A program made the position numbers and the translations under genes. A model generated the notes under the pieces. The model ran no database searches and had not been told where the DNA came from. It was given only the letters and a program-made list of their open reading frames with translations. 14,710 bases of DNA from Immundisolibacter sp. (GTDB taxonomy: Bacteria > Pseudomonadota > Gammaproteobacteria > Immundisolibacterales > Immundisolibacteraceae), in contig NZ_JBFIII010000079.1 of the NCBI RefSeq assembly GCF_041601295.1, positions 1 to 14,710 of the forward strand. The letters run 5' to 3'. Within the stretch, counting starts at the first letter, position 1. Each line of letters starts with the position of its first letter. Of this stretch, positions 7,703 through 14,584 are shown piece by piece.

Positions 7703-8101
7703 TCAGAGCACCTTCAGGATAACCAGGACCGCCATGATCAGTCCCGGGAAGTAGGTCAATACCGAGCCCGCTATGCGCAGTGGGTGACGGTCGCCCAGCG
7801 AGGTGCAGGTCAACATGCCAATGGCGTGTAGATAGCGGCCCAGCGTGGCGAGTACGACCAGCCACATCGTGGCCTGGCCCGGCAGCATGCGGTCGAGCGC
7901 GATGGTGAGCACCATCAGCGTCGGCACGTACTCGATAGCGTTGCCGTGGGCTCGCACGGCCTTATGCAGGGGGTGGGTGGGGTCGTCCGAGTAGCTGTAA
8001 TTGGCCCCGGCGCGGCCGCGGTTGATGGATACCCAGAAGCCGAGTGCGAACGGGAGTAATCCGAGCAGGCCGAAACACAGCCATGTGATTTGTGCGGTCA
8101 T
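7703..8101 (-). CDS. MAPEG family membrane protein
   Basis: This 132-residue integral membrane protein of the MAPEG family (membrane-associated proteins in eicosanoid and glutathione metabolism) has four hydrophobic segments, the usual count. It also has the family's polar motif between helices 1 and 2, KAVRAHGNAIEYVPTLMVL, in which RAHGNxxE contributes to glutathione binding. Bacterial members are poorly characterised; some have glutathione transferase or peroxidase activity. The ATG at 8099-8101 is chosen over an upstream in-frame start (8137) because a good AGAGGGG lies 6 bases before it. The preceding residues (MVPDRANTRGDH) do not look like family sequence. It is convergent with the E2 gene, leaving a 129-base gap. 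Catalytic function is not assignable by reading. Confidence 0.9.
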   Translation of the reverse strand: MTAQITWLCFGLLGLLPFALGFWVSINRGRAGANYSYSDDPTHPLHKAVRAHGNAIEYVPTLMVLTIALDRMLPGQATMWLVVLATLGRYLHAIGMLTCTSLGDRHPLRIAGSVLTYFPGLIMAVLVILKVL

Positions 8102-8289
8102 GTGATCCCCTCTGGTGTTAGCTCTATCAGGCACCAATGCCGGCCGTGGCCGGCGTGGCGGATGATATGTCGAGCTTGCATCCCACCCAAGGCGCGGGTG
8201 TTTTGGGGTAGCGCCAGCGTCGCGGCCCGGCTAATGGGCCGGGCTCCCAGGGTGGTGCCGGCGCTGGCCAGCAGCCGGGTCTGGCGTGC
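8102..8289. other. Spacer between the MAPEG and 86-residue genes with palindromes
   Basis: This is 188 bases without a supported gene. It holds a near-perfect palindrome at 8139-8154 (GCCGGCC-GT-GGCCGGC) and an overlapping CCCGGC/GCCGGG hairpin around 8226-8243. A five-base CACCC/GGGTG hairpin followed by TTTT (about 8185-8205) could be a weak plus-strand terminator, but nothing upstream on that strand needs one. The MAPEG promoter is presumably here; I could not pick out convincing hexamers. Confidence 0.3.
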
Positions 8290-8550
8290 TTACAGCGTCC
8301 GGCGCAGACGCTCGTAGCCGCGGGCGATTTCCTCGCCGGCGAGCTTGGCCGCCGCCAGAACTTCGCGCGCGGTATCAACGCCCACGGCTCCTGCCTGGCC
8401 GGCTTTGGCGCGCAGGTGTTCGAGTTGTTGCTCCATCTTCAACCAGTCTTCTTCGGCCTCCAGTCTGGCGAGGTGTGCCTGGACGATCAGTTCGTCGCGC
8501 TGTGTGGCCAGGGTGTCGAGCAAATTTTTCAGTTCTTCACGCGCGTGCAT
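8290..8550 (-). CDS. Small helical / coiled-coil hypothetical protein
   Basis: An 86-residue cytoplasmic protein beginning MHAREELKNLLDTLATQRDE. It is almost entirely charged-amphipathic helix with heptad-like spacing (ELIVQAHLARLEAEEDWLKM, then QQLEHLRAKAG). A short GQAGAVG break is followed by a second helix (REVLAAAKLAGEEIARGYER) and a basic end, RLRRTL. No signal peptide, membrane segment or cysteine is present. It resembles the many small proteobacterial helical-hairpin proteins of unknown function; I recognise no named family. The ATG at 8548-8550 has a GGAG 6 bases upstream, whereas the extension to 8604 adds unconserved-looking sequence. It lies between the VanZ-like and MAPEG genes on the same strand, 54 bases after the VanZ-like stop, so it may belong to that transcript. 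Confidence 0.75.
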   Translation of the reverse strand: MHAREELKNLLDTLATQRDELIVQAHLARLEAEEDWLKMEQQLEHLRAKAGQAGAVGVDTAREVLAAAKLAGEEIARGYERLRRTL

Positions 8551-8604
8551 GGCGGACTCCGTGGTGGATGTCGCCAGCGGCATTGGCCGCGGGCGCAGCG
8601 CCAA

Positions 8605-10854
8605 TTACGCGGTATGCCGCCCGGGTGTGCCTTGATTCCCCTCACGCGCCAATGAACCGGGCGGGTGCCGGATGCCGATAGTCTGGTGCAGTGGCGCCGC
8701 GGTCCACGCGCCGACGGCCAGCGCAAATACGGCGCTCAGGTGCAGGGCCGTCCAACGCCAGAACAAGGCGGCTTCGCTCAGCCGCTGATCCCGATCCGGC
8801 CCGAGCAGAAACTGCCACCCTGAAAACACGCGGTCGTATTTCTGGACTCTGGGTTCCAGGCCATGAGTCAGCAACCACCAACCCAGCGGGACACTGGCCG
8901 CTACCAGCAACCAGGCCACTGGTGCCAATGCCCAGTGCCGCCAGCGATGTGCGAGCAGTGCCGCACTCGCGCACAGCAGAGCCAACAGGCAGTACAAATA
9001 GCCCCCGCCACCCAGGCCCCACCTTCCATCGCGGGCGATCAGTTCGTTCAGGTTGTCGGTGGACGAGCCGTCGAAGGCAATCGCCTTACACAGCCACAGC
9101 CACGGCAGGGCAGCGGTGAACGCGTACAGCGCGTCTCGCCCACGCAGGCCCCGGGAGAACGCCACCGCAAACGCCAGAACAAACCATAGTGGCCCAACCA
9201 AAGCAACATAGCGCACCGGACGCTCCAGCGCCTGTACGGCCGTAGGGCCTATAAGATGGAATAGCTCTCGAAAAAATGGCCCCCAGATGTCGCGCTGGGT
9301 GACAAAGTGATACAGGTTGTTAGAGCCGGAGATATCGAGAATGCTCTCGGTGGTCACGCTCGCATAGAGCAGGCCCAGGCTGACCAAGGCTGAAAGCAGC
9401 ACCGAAGTCGGGAAAAACCGCCACGGTCGACGTCCAGCCGCGAGCGCATGGCCGATCCAGGCCGACGATGCACCGATCCAAAGTACGGCCAGGCTGAACA
9501 CGAACAATGACGGTAGCGCGCCATTGAATCGAAACAACTCAAGCACGTTGTACGGCAGGCCTGGCAGGCGCAGCAGGTCGGCGAGTGCCAAAGTCAGGAT
9601 CACCGCCAGCAGAAGCGCGCGCCATGCGCAGGCCCATGGACCTGTCCGTTGTGGGCGGGTGGGCGCCGCTGTCTGTGAGGGTGGCGCTGCGTGAGCCGGG
9701 GGTCTGGCAAGCGCCACGGTGCTTGCGGTTGGCAGCAAGACCCAGGCCCAGCCGCACAGCAAGGCCCACAGCGGTTCTGTGATATCCGCCCGCTGGCCGG
9801 GCAGGACCACCTGCAGCAGTTCCAGCAGCATCAACCATACGGCCAGGCCGACACTGGCCGGCAGCAGTCGTGCGCCCTCACGGCGCAGCAGCCACAGCAG
9901 GCCGCCGTACAGAAACAGCCGCCCGGCTAGCGCTTGTGCGTTCAGCAGCATGTCGCCGCGCAGCAGTCCGGCAAATGGCACCCAATCCGCGGCCAGGTGC
10001 GGCGCATAGGGATCGAGTGGCAGCAGCGCCAGTGCCGCCATGCCGGCTGGCAGCAGCAAGATCAGGGTCAAGCGGCGTGGGGCGGGCGCCAGTAACTGAC
10101 TGGCCAGCGACACGCCAGCCCCTGCCAGTACCCCGACGGCTACGCTGATGCCTACGGTTTGGCCGATCACCAAGGCTTTGCCGGCCAGCAGTACGCCGCA
10201 CAGTGGTAGCAAGGCCAGCAGCCCGGCCGGACCGAACGCCACCGCTAGTGCTTCGCCGGCCACCAGCGTGCGTAGCCCGGCGCCGGTTGCGTCCAGTATG
10301 GATAACCCGGAAAAGCCATTCAGCAGTGGGCGCAGGTTGTCCTTCACATGTTGCCAGTCCAGCGATGGAACCCAGGGCAGCAGCTCGCTGCCCAGCCAGG
10401 CGGCGACCACCAGAAAGGCCGCCAGGCGTTCGTGGGACACACGCAGCGGTCCACGACCGGCCGACCATGCGCTCGCTACCTGAGCCACAACCAGGCCAGC
10501 CAGTATGCCGACCCCGTTCCAACCGGCGTCGTAAAGCGCCGCTGTGCGCCGCATTGTCCACAACTGTGCCACCTGTAACGCCAGCGCCAGCAGCAGGCCG
10601 GTGACCAGCACCGCCAGCAGCGCAGCCGGGCGCGGCCAGCGCAGTGCCAGCAAGCCGCAAAAGCCGTAGGGGATGAACAGGGCCAGATTGCCGATGATGT
10701 CGCTGCGCGAGATATGCCGCGGCACCACCAACAATGTCTGCCAGGGTAGTGGCTCTGGTCGCCACTGGAACGGATAAAGCGAGCCGTACACCACAAGGCT
10801 GGTCATTAGCAGCCACAGCAGCAGCCAGCGGCGTTCAGATCCTGTGTTTTGCAT
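8605..10854 (-). CDS. Large polytopic membrane protein with two VanZ-like blocks
   Basis: The 749-residue protein has well over a dozen hydrophobic segments. An N-terminal block carries the VanZ-like pattern SDIIGNLALFIPYGF (Asp52, Asn56, Pro62, Gly64), then LQVAQLWTMRRTAALYDAGW and NGVGILAG, matching the E/Q...R...D...N..G signature. A second, more degenerate copy lies at about 345-380 (LELLQVVLPGQRADITEPLW). A proline/alanine-rich linker near 385-410 separates this from a C-terminal half with further membrane spans and a long soluble loop (about 480-540, SNNLYHFVTQRDIWGPFFRE), which I do not recognise. VanZ proper gives low-level teicoplanin resistance, but most family members have unknown roles, so resistance should not be inferred. 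I prefer the ATG at 10852-10854 to 10896, because a TATTAT (10905-10910, minus strand) would leave the latter leaderless. It diverges from sixA. Confidence 0.8.
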   Translation of the reverse strand: MQNTGSERRWLLLWLLMTSLVVYGSLYPFQWRPEPLPWQTLLVVPRHISRSDIIGNLALFIPYGFCGLLALRWPRPAALLAVLVTGLLLALALQVAQLWTMRRTAALYDAGWNGVGILAGLVVAQVASAWSAGRGPLRVSHERLAAFLVVAAWLGSELLPWVPSLDWQHVKDNLRPLLNGFSGLSILDATGAGLRTLVAGEALAVAFGPAGLLALLPLCGVLLAGKALVIGQTVGISVAVGVLAGAGVSLASQLLAPAPRRLTLILLLPAGMAALALLPLDPYAPHLAADWVPFAGLLRGDMLLNAQALAGRLFLYGGLLWLLRREGARLLPASVGLAVWLMLLELLQVVLPGQRADITEPLWALLCGWAWVLLPTASTVALARPPAHAAPPSQTAAPTRPQRTGPWACAWRALLLAVILTLALADLLRLPGLPYNVLELFRFNGALPSLFVFSLAVLWIGASSAWIGHALAAGRRPWRFFPTSVLLSALVSLGLLYASVTTESILDISGSNNLYHFVTQRDIWGPFFRELFHLIGPTAVQALERPVRYVALVGPLWFVLAFAVAFSRGLRGRDALYAFTAALPWLWLCKAIAFDGSSTDNLNELIARDGRWGLGGGGYLYCLLALLCASAALLAHRWRHWALAPVAWLLVAASVPLGWWLLTHGLEPRVQKYDRVFSGWQFLLGPDRDQRLSEAALFWRWTALHLSAVFALAVGAWTAAPLHQTIGIRHPPGSLAREGNQGTPGRHTA

Positions 10855-10940
10855 GCCAGGTTTCCAGGCGGCGGCCAATGGCCGTAGTAACGGCATTGGC
10901 GGCGATAATACCGGCGCCCTGTGTTATTGCCGGTGCTGCC

Positions 10941-11420
10941 ATGCGCTGTCTTGTCATCCGCCATGCTCCCGCCGAGCCCGGACAGCCGGACGCCGAGCGT
11001 CCGCTGAGCCCCGCTGGTGCGGTTCTACTACGCCAGGTGCGCGGCCCATTGCAGGCGCTGGCGCCGGACGTCGGCCTGATCGCACACAGCCCGCTGCGGC
11101 GGGCGCGCCAGACGGCGGCTTTGCTGGCCGAGGCGTTCGTGGCACCGACGCAGGAAACGGCCGCCCTGGCGCCGGGCGCGCTGGATGGGCTGTTGCCCTG
11201 GGTGTGTGGCCAGTCGATGCCGGCGCTGGCCGTGGTCGGCCACGAGAACGACCTCAGCCACTGGGTATGTCACATGCTGACCGGCGATGCCGGGCGCTTT
11301 TTCCAGTTCGAATGCGCCGCCGCCTGTCTGATCGAATTTCGCGCCACGCCGCGCGCGGGAACCGCGAACCTGCTGTGGCTGCTTCCCCCGGAACACCTGA
11401 CGCGCATGGCTCGGCGTTGA
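10941..11420 (+). CDS. sixA: SixA-type phosphohistidine phosphatase
   Basis: A 159-residue member of the histidine phosphatase (phosphoglycerate-mutase-like) superfamily in its short SixA form. SixA removes phosphate from phosphohistidine: in E. coli it was first shown on the ArcB HPt domain and later linked to the nitrogen phosphotransferase system. Seen are the catalytic RHA at residues 7-9 (His8) in LVIRHAPAE, the ERPLSPAG region, SPLRRARQTAALLAEAF supplying the phosphate-binding arginine, and GHENDLSHWV with the second active histidine (His101). The start ATG is followed by MRCLVIRHA, as in the family. It is the first gene of a tight unit with modABC: its TGA stop overlaps the TTG of modA by 4 bases. 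A functional tie between SixA and molybdate uptake is not established. Confidence 0.88.
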   Translation: MRCLVIRHAPAEPGQPDAERPLSPAGAVLLRQVRGPLQALAPDVGLIAHSPLRRARQTAALLAEAFVAPTQETAALAPGALDGLLPWVCGQSMPALAVVGHENDLSHWVCHMLTGDAGRFFQFECAAACLIEFRATPRAGTANLLWLLPPEHLTRMARR

Positions 11421-12187
11421 CCAAGGACAGGACCGACCGTCACCTGCGCCGCGCAATTATCGCTGCGGCCCTGGTGCTGAACGTTGCGGTGGCCCACGCG
11501 GATGAGGTGATTGCGGCCGTGGCGGCCAACTTCGCCGGCGCCATCGCGCGCATCGAGCCTGCCTTCGAGCGGGCCAGCGGGCATCAGCTCACCGTGGTAC
11601 TCGGCTCGTCGGGCAAGCTCGCGGCGCAAATTCAGCAAGGCGCGCCCTTCGACGTACTGCTCTCGGCCGATGTGGAGCGGCCTGACGTGCTGGAGAAAAG
11701 TGGGCTGGGCGTGGCCGAGTCGCGCTTTACCTACGCCATCGGCCGGCTGGCGTTGTGGAGCCCGGACCCGCAGGTCATCGGTGTCGACGGCCAGGCTTAC
11801 CTGCGTGCGGGCGGCTTTCGGCACCTGGTGATCGCCAACCCGGCAGTGGCGCCGTATGGCGTGGCGGCGCAGCAGACGCTTGAAAACCTCGGCCTGTGGC
11901 CGACCCTTCAGGACAAGCTGGTGCGCGGTGAGGACATCGGGCAGGTCTATTCGATGGTCGCCAGTGGCGCGGCCGAGGCGGGCCTGGTGGCCCTGTCCAC
12001 GGTCCCGGTCGGGTCCCGCCCCGGCAGTTACTGGAAGGTTCCCCAGGACCTGTACGCACCGCTTGAACAGGACGCCATTCTGGTCACGCGGGCGCGCGAC
12101 AATCCGGCGGCACGCGCCCTGCTCGATTACCTCAAAAGCCCCGCGGCGCGGTCCGTGATCGCCGAGCTCGGCTACGACCTGCCATGA
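11417..12187 (+). CDS. modA: Molybdate ABC transporter, periplasmic binding protein
   Basis: ModA captures molybdate (or tungstate) in the periplasm and delivers it to ModB. The 256-residue product has an n-region with twin arginines (DRHLRR), a hydrophobic AIIAAALVLNVAVA and a likely signal-peptidase site after AHA. Next comes the ModA core: VAANFAGAIARIEPAFERASG, VVLGSSGKLAAQIQQGAPFD with the anion-binding serines, LLSADVERP, and VIANPAVAPYGVAAQ. I chose the TTG at 11417-11419, which overlaps the sixA stop in TTGA. No in-frame ATG or GTG lies nearby that would keep a whole signal peptide. The nearest ATG (11406) is in the sixA frame. The ribosome site is weak, consistent with coupled translation. 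Tungstate specificity cannot be excluded. Confidence 0.92.
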   Translation: MTKDRTDRHLRRAIIAAALVLNVAVAHADEVIAAVAANFAGAIARIEPAFERASGHQLTVVLGSSGKLAAQIQQGAPFDVLLSADVERPDVLEKSGLGVAESRFTYAIGRLALWSPDPQVIGVDGQAYLRAGGFRHLVIANPAVAPYGVAAQQTLENLGLWPTLQDKLVRGEDIGQVYSMVASGAAEAGLVALSTVPVGSRPGSYWKVPQDLYAPLEQDAILVTRARDNPAARALLDYLKSPAARSVIAELGYDLP

Positions 12188-12861
12188 CCGGACTCGACCT
12201 GGGACCGGTCTGGCTCAGCCTGCGCCTGGCCGGGGTTACCGTGGCGCTGCTGCTGCTGGCCGGCACACCGCTGGCCTGGTGGCTGGCCCACACCCGGGCG
12301 CGCGTCAAACCGCTCATCGAGGCACTGACGGCGCTGCCGCTGGTGCTGCCGCCGACCGTGATCGGCTTTTACCTGCTGGTGATGTTGGCGCCGGAAACGC
12401 CGCTTGGCGGGACCTGGCTGCGCCTGACCGGCGAGACGCTGACGTTTTCCTTCAGCGGGCTGGTGCTTGCCTCGATGCTGTATTCCATGCCGTTTGTGGT
12501 GCAGCCCCTGCAGAGCGCCTTCGAGGCGGTCGGCCGGTCCCCGCTGGAGGCGGCGGCGGTGCTCGGCGCGCGGCCGCTGGATGCGTTCTTTAGCGTGGCC
12601 AGCCCGCTGGCATTTCGCGGCTATCTGACGGCGACGGTGCTGGGCTTTTCGCACACGCTGGGCGAGTTCGGGGTGGTGCTGATGGTGGGCGGCAACATCC
12701 CCGGCCGCACGCGGGTGATCTCGATTGCCATCTACGAACAGGTGGAAACCCTGAACTACGCGCAGGCGCACCTGCTTTCCGGTGGGCTGCTGGTGTTCTC
12801 GTTCGCGGTGCTGGTGCTGGTGTACACGCTGAACCGCCGCTATCCGGTGCACATCGGGTGA
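12184..12861 (+). CDS. modB: Molybdate ABC transporter permease
   Basis: This 225-residue inner-membrane permease forms the homodimeric channel of the molybdate importer. It has about five to six hydrophobic spans and the cytoplasmic coupling-loop (EAA-type) motif EAAAVLGARPLDAFFSVASP that docks on ModC. The passages LPLVLPPTVIGFYLLVMLAP and HTLGEFGVVLMVGGNIPGRT are typical of ModB. The ATG at 12184 shares ATGA with the modA stop. Confidence 0.95.
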   Translation: MTGLDLGPVWLSLRLAGVTVALLLLAGTPLAWWLAHTRARVKPLIEALTALPLVLPPTVIGFYLLVMLAPETPLGGTWLRLTGETLTFSFSGLVLASMLYSMPFVVQPLQSAFEAVGRSPLEAAAVLGARPLDAFFSVASPLAFRGYLTATVLGFSHTLGEFGVVLMVGGNIPGRTRVISIAIYEQVETLNYAQAHLLSGGLLVFSFAVLVLVYTLNRRYPVHIG

Positions 12862-14015
12862 GCGTGCTCGCGTTCGATCTGGCGCTGGATCGCGACGCGT
12901 TTGCGCTGCGGGTCAGCGAGACCCTGCCGCTGGCCGGCATCACCGCGGTCATGGGCGCCTCCGGCAGCGGCAAAAGCACCCTGCTTCGCGCCCTGGCCGG
13001 CCTGGAAGCGACGGCGCGCGGCCAGGTGGCGCTGGACGGCGCCGTGCTGCACGACGACGCGGCCCGCCTGCGCGTGCCGGCGCACCGGCGCGGCATCGGC
13101 TACGTGTTCCAGGACGCCCGCCTGTTCGGACACCTGTCCGTGCTCGGCAACCTGCGTTACGCCCATGCGCGGGCGCGGCACGGATCGGGCGCGCCCGGGT
13201 TCCAGCCGGTCATCGCCGCGCTGGATCTGGATGCCCTGCTCGGCCGGCGCACCGCGGATCTGTCCGGCGGCGAACGCCAGCGCGTGGCCATTGCGCGCGC
13301 CTTGTTGTGCAATCCGCGCCTGCTGCTGCTGGATGAACCCCTGGCCGCGCTCGACCTCAAGCGCAAGGCGCAGCTGCTGCCCTACATCCAGCAGCTGCCG
13401 GAGCGTTTCGGCATCCCGTTGATTTACGTGTCGCATGCGGTCGAGGAGGTCGCCCAGCTCGCCAACGAGGTACTGGTGCTGGCGGCCGGCCGGGTGGTGA
13501 CTCGTGGCGAAGTCCATGCCGTGCTGGAGCGCCCGGAGGCGGAAGCCGTATCCGGCCACTTCGAGGCCGGCGTGCTGCTGGACGCGCGTGTGTGCCGGCA
13601 GGTGCCGGACTATGCCCTCACCGAACTGGACGTCGCCGGCCAGCGCCTGTCCCTGCCTCACATCGACGCCCTCCCAGGCACGCCGATTCGGCTGCGGGTA
13701 CGTGCCCGAGACGTCGCCATCGCCCTGCACCGCGTGGACGGGGTGAGCATCCGCAACCAGCTGCAAGCCACCGTGCTGCGCATCGACACCGATTCCGCCA
13801 GCGCCTACGCGGAGTTGCTGCTGGAGCTGGGTGACGCGCAGGCGGGGGGACCGCACCTGCGCGCCCGCATCACCCGCGAAGCGGTGGCGACACTCGGGCT
13901 GGCCCCGCAGCAGCGCGTCTGGGCCCTGGTCAAGAGCGTGTCCTTCGATCGGCGGGTGCTGGGGGGCGGTCAGGCTGTGGATAAGGCCCCGTCCTCTGCG
14001 AGCCTACCCAGGTGA
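12858..14015 (+). CDS. modC: Molybdate ABC transporter ATP-binding protein
   Basis: This 385-residue ATPase powers molybdate import. It has Walker A GASGSGKST (33-41), the Q-loop in GYVFQDARLF, the ABC signature LSGGERQRVAIARAL beginning at 135, Walker B LLLLDEP (Asp159, Glu160) and the switch histidine in YVSHAVEEV. After about residue 290 comes a Mop/TOBE domain (SIRNQLQATVLRIDTDSASA) that binds oxyanion and can regulate the transporter. The GTG start at 12858 shares GTGA with the modB stop, the third such overlap in the unit. The last ~20 residues (GGGQAVDKAPSSASLPR) look like a disordered tail. No modE is present in the window. Confidence 0.95.
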   Translation: MSVLAFDLALDRDAFALRVSETLPLAGITAVMGASGSGKSTLLRALAGLEATARGQVALDGAVLHDDAARLRVPAHRRGIGYVFQDARLFGHLSVLGNLRYAHARARHGSGAPGFQPVIAALDLDALLGRRTADLSGGERQRVAIARALLCNPRLLLLDEPLAALDLKRKAQLLPYIQQLPERFGIPLIYVSHAVEEVAQLANEVLVLAAGRVVTRGEVHAVLERPEAEAVSGHFEAGVLLDARVCRQVPDYALTELDVAGQRLSLPHIDALPGTPIRLRVRARDVAIALHRVDGVSIRNQLQATVLRIDTDSASAYAELLLELGDAQAGGPHLRARITREAVATLGLAPQQRVWALVKSVSFDRRVLGGGQAVDKAPSSASLPR

Positions 14016-14159
14016 CCGCGCGGGCGTCGCGCAGTCCGGCCCGGACGAGGCGAGCATTTATTGCGCGATGAAGGGGCGGGTTTGTTGGGCGATCAGGTGC
14101 GTAAAACCTGAGCTGCGCCGGCCCGCGAAGCGGGTTCGGGTTGAGTGACCCGTTAAGCG
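14016..14159. other. Hairpin-rich spacer after modC
   Basis: This is 144 bases with no supported gene but several inverted repeats in a row: GTCCGG-C-CCGGAC (14034-14046), TCAGGT/ACCTGA (14093-14098 with 14106-14111), CCCGC-GAA-GCGGG (14122-14134) and CGGGT/ACCCG (14137-14141 with 14148-14152). None is followed by a T tract, so an intrinsic terminator is not clear. One or more may end the sixA-modABC transcript with Rho, or the block may be an interspersed palindromic repeat unit. Confidence 0.35.
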
Positions 14160-14438
14160 TCACCGGTATGGAAGGGACTCACACGGAACGCTTGGCCCAT
14201 CCTGGTGCAAATAGCAGGTACGCGCCGTGACAATGCCGAAGCACATCGTGCGACGAGGACCGTCGGCGGCGGTCTGGTCATAATCAAGGCGTTCCATGCC
14301 GAGGCACGCGCAGTCGCGGTACCAGCCAGGCATGCCACCACCGAACGCGCACTCGCGATAAAACAGAAAGGCCCCCGTTAGCAGAGCAAGCGCGGTGGCC
14401 GCGACAACAGCAATTCGCCTTGGACTAGGAGTTATCAC
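14160..14438 (-). CDS. Small exported cysteine-rich protein, unknown function
   Basis: A 92-residue protein with a basic start (ITPSPRR) and one hydrophobic segment (IAVVAATALALLTGAFLF), which is a signal peptide or membrane anchor. It is followed by about 65 residues outside the membrane containing six cysteines: YREC, RDCAC, RTMC, RTCY and VPC. The pattern CACLGMERLDYDQTAADGPR with CYLHQDGPSVPC suggests a small disulfide-stabilised domain. I recall similar short proteobacterial hypothetical proteins but cannot name a family. The start is taken as GTG at 14436-14438; the nearest purine-rich stretch is about 18 bases away, so the start is uncertain. It is convergent with modC and lies next to the insertion sequence. 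Its codon use includes more A/T-ending codons than its neighbours, which hints at horizontal origin. Confidence 0.6.
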   Translation of the reverse strand: MITPSPRRIAVVAATALALLTGAFLFYRECAFGGGMPGWYRDCACLGMERLDYDQTAADGPRRTMCFGIVTARTCYLHQDGPSVPCESLPYR

Positions 14439-14584
14439 GGAGCGGGCCGATCCCCCTGCCGCCCAATGACGAAACCAAGCGACAGCGTACCGGTCCGCCT
14501 GGCCATCTTGCTAGGGCCTGTTGACATTTAGGTTTAAGCTATTGATCCAACTCGTTGACGGAGTTGGATCCGTAAGCTCCCCTG
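14439..14584. other. Junction between chromosomal DNA and the insertion sequence
   Basis: A 146-base spacer with lower GC than the rest. It contains a 22-codon frame (14466-14534) that could be a gene start cut by the insertion, though it has no ribosome site. The left end of the element should lie here, perhaps near GGGCCTGTTGACATTTAG (14515-14532), but the matching inverted repeat lies outside the window, so the boundary cannot be set. Confidence 0.35.
14544..14570. repeat. Perfect 10-bp inverted repeat beside the transposase gene
   Basis: GATCCAACTC (14544-14553) and GAGTTGGATC (14561-14570) form a perfect hairpin with a 7-base loop, flanked by AGCT on both sides. It lies 15 bases past the transposase stop, where an element's terminator or subterminal structure is expected. 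There is no T tract on the minus-strand side. Confidence 0.5.

Noticed and set aside
10844..11416. Long upstream extension of modA through sixA
   Set aside because: The translation is arginine-rich shadow sequence of sixA in another frame; the signal peptide sets the start at about 11417.
14068..14148. 26-codon frame MKGRVCWAIRCVKPELRRPA...
   Set aside because: No ribosome site and it coincides with the hairpin cluster, so it is more likely structure than a gene.
14151..14159. GTTAAGC resembling an integron attC core (GTTRRRY)
   Set aside because: No matching RYYYAAC partner at attC distance, no integrase and no cassette array; a 7-base match is expected by chance.
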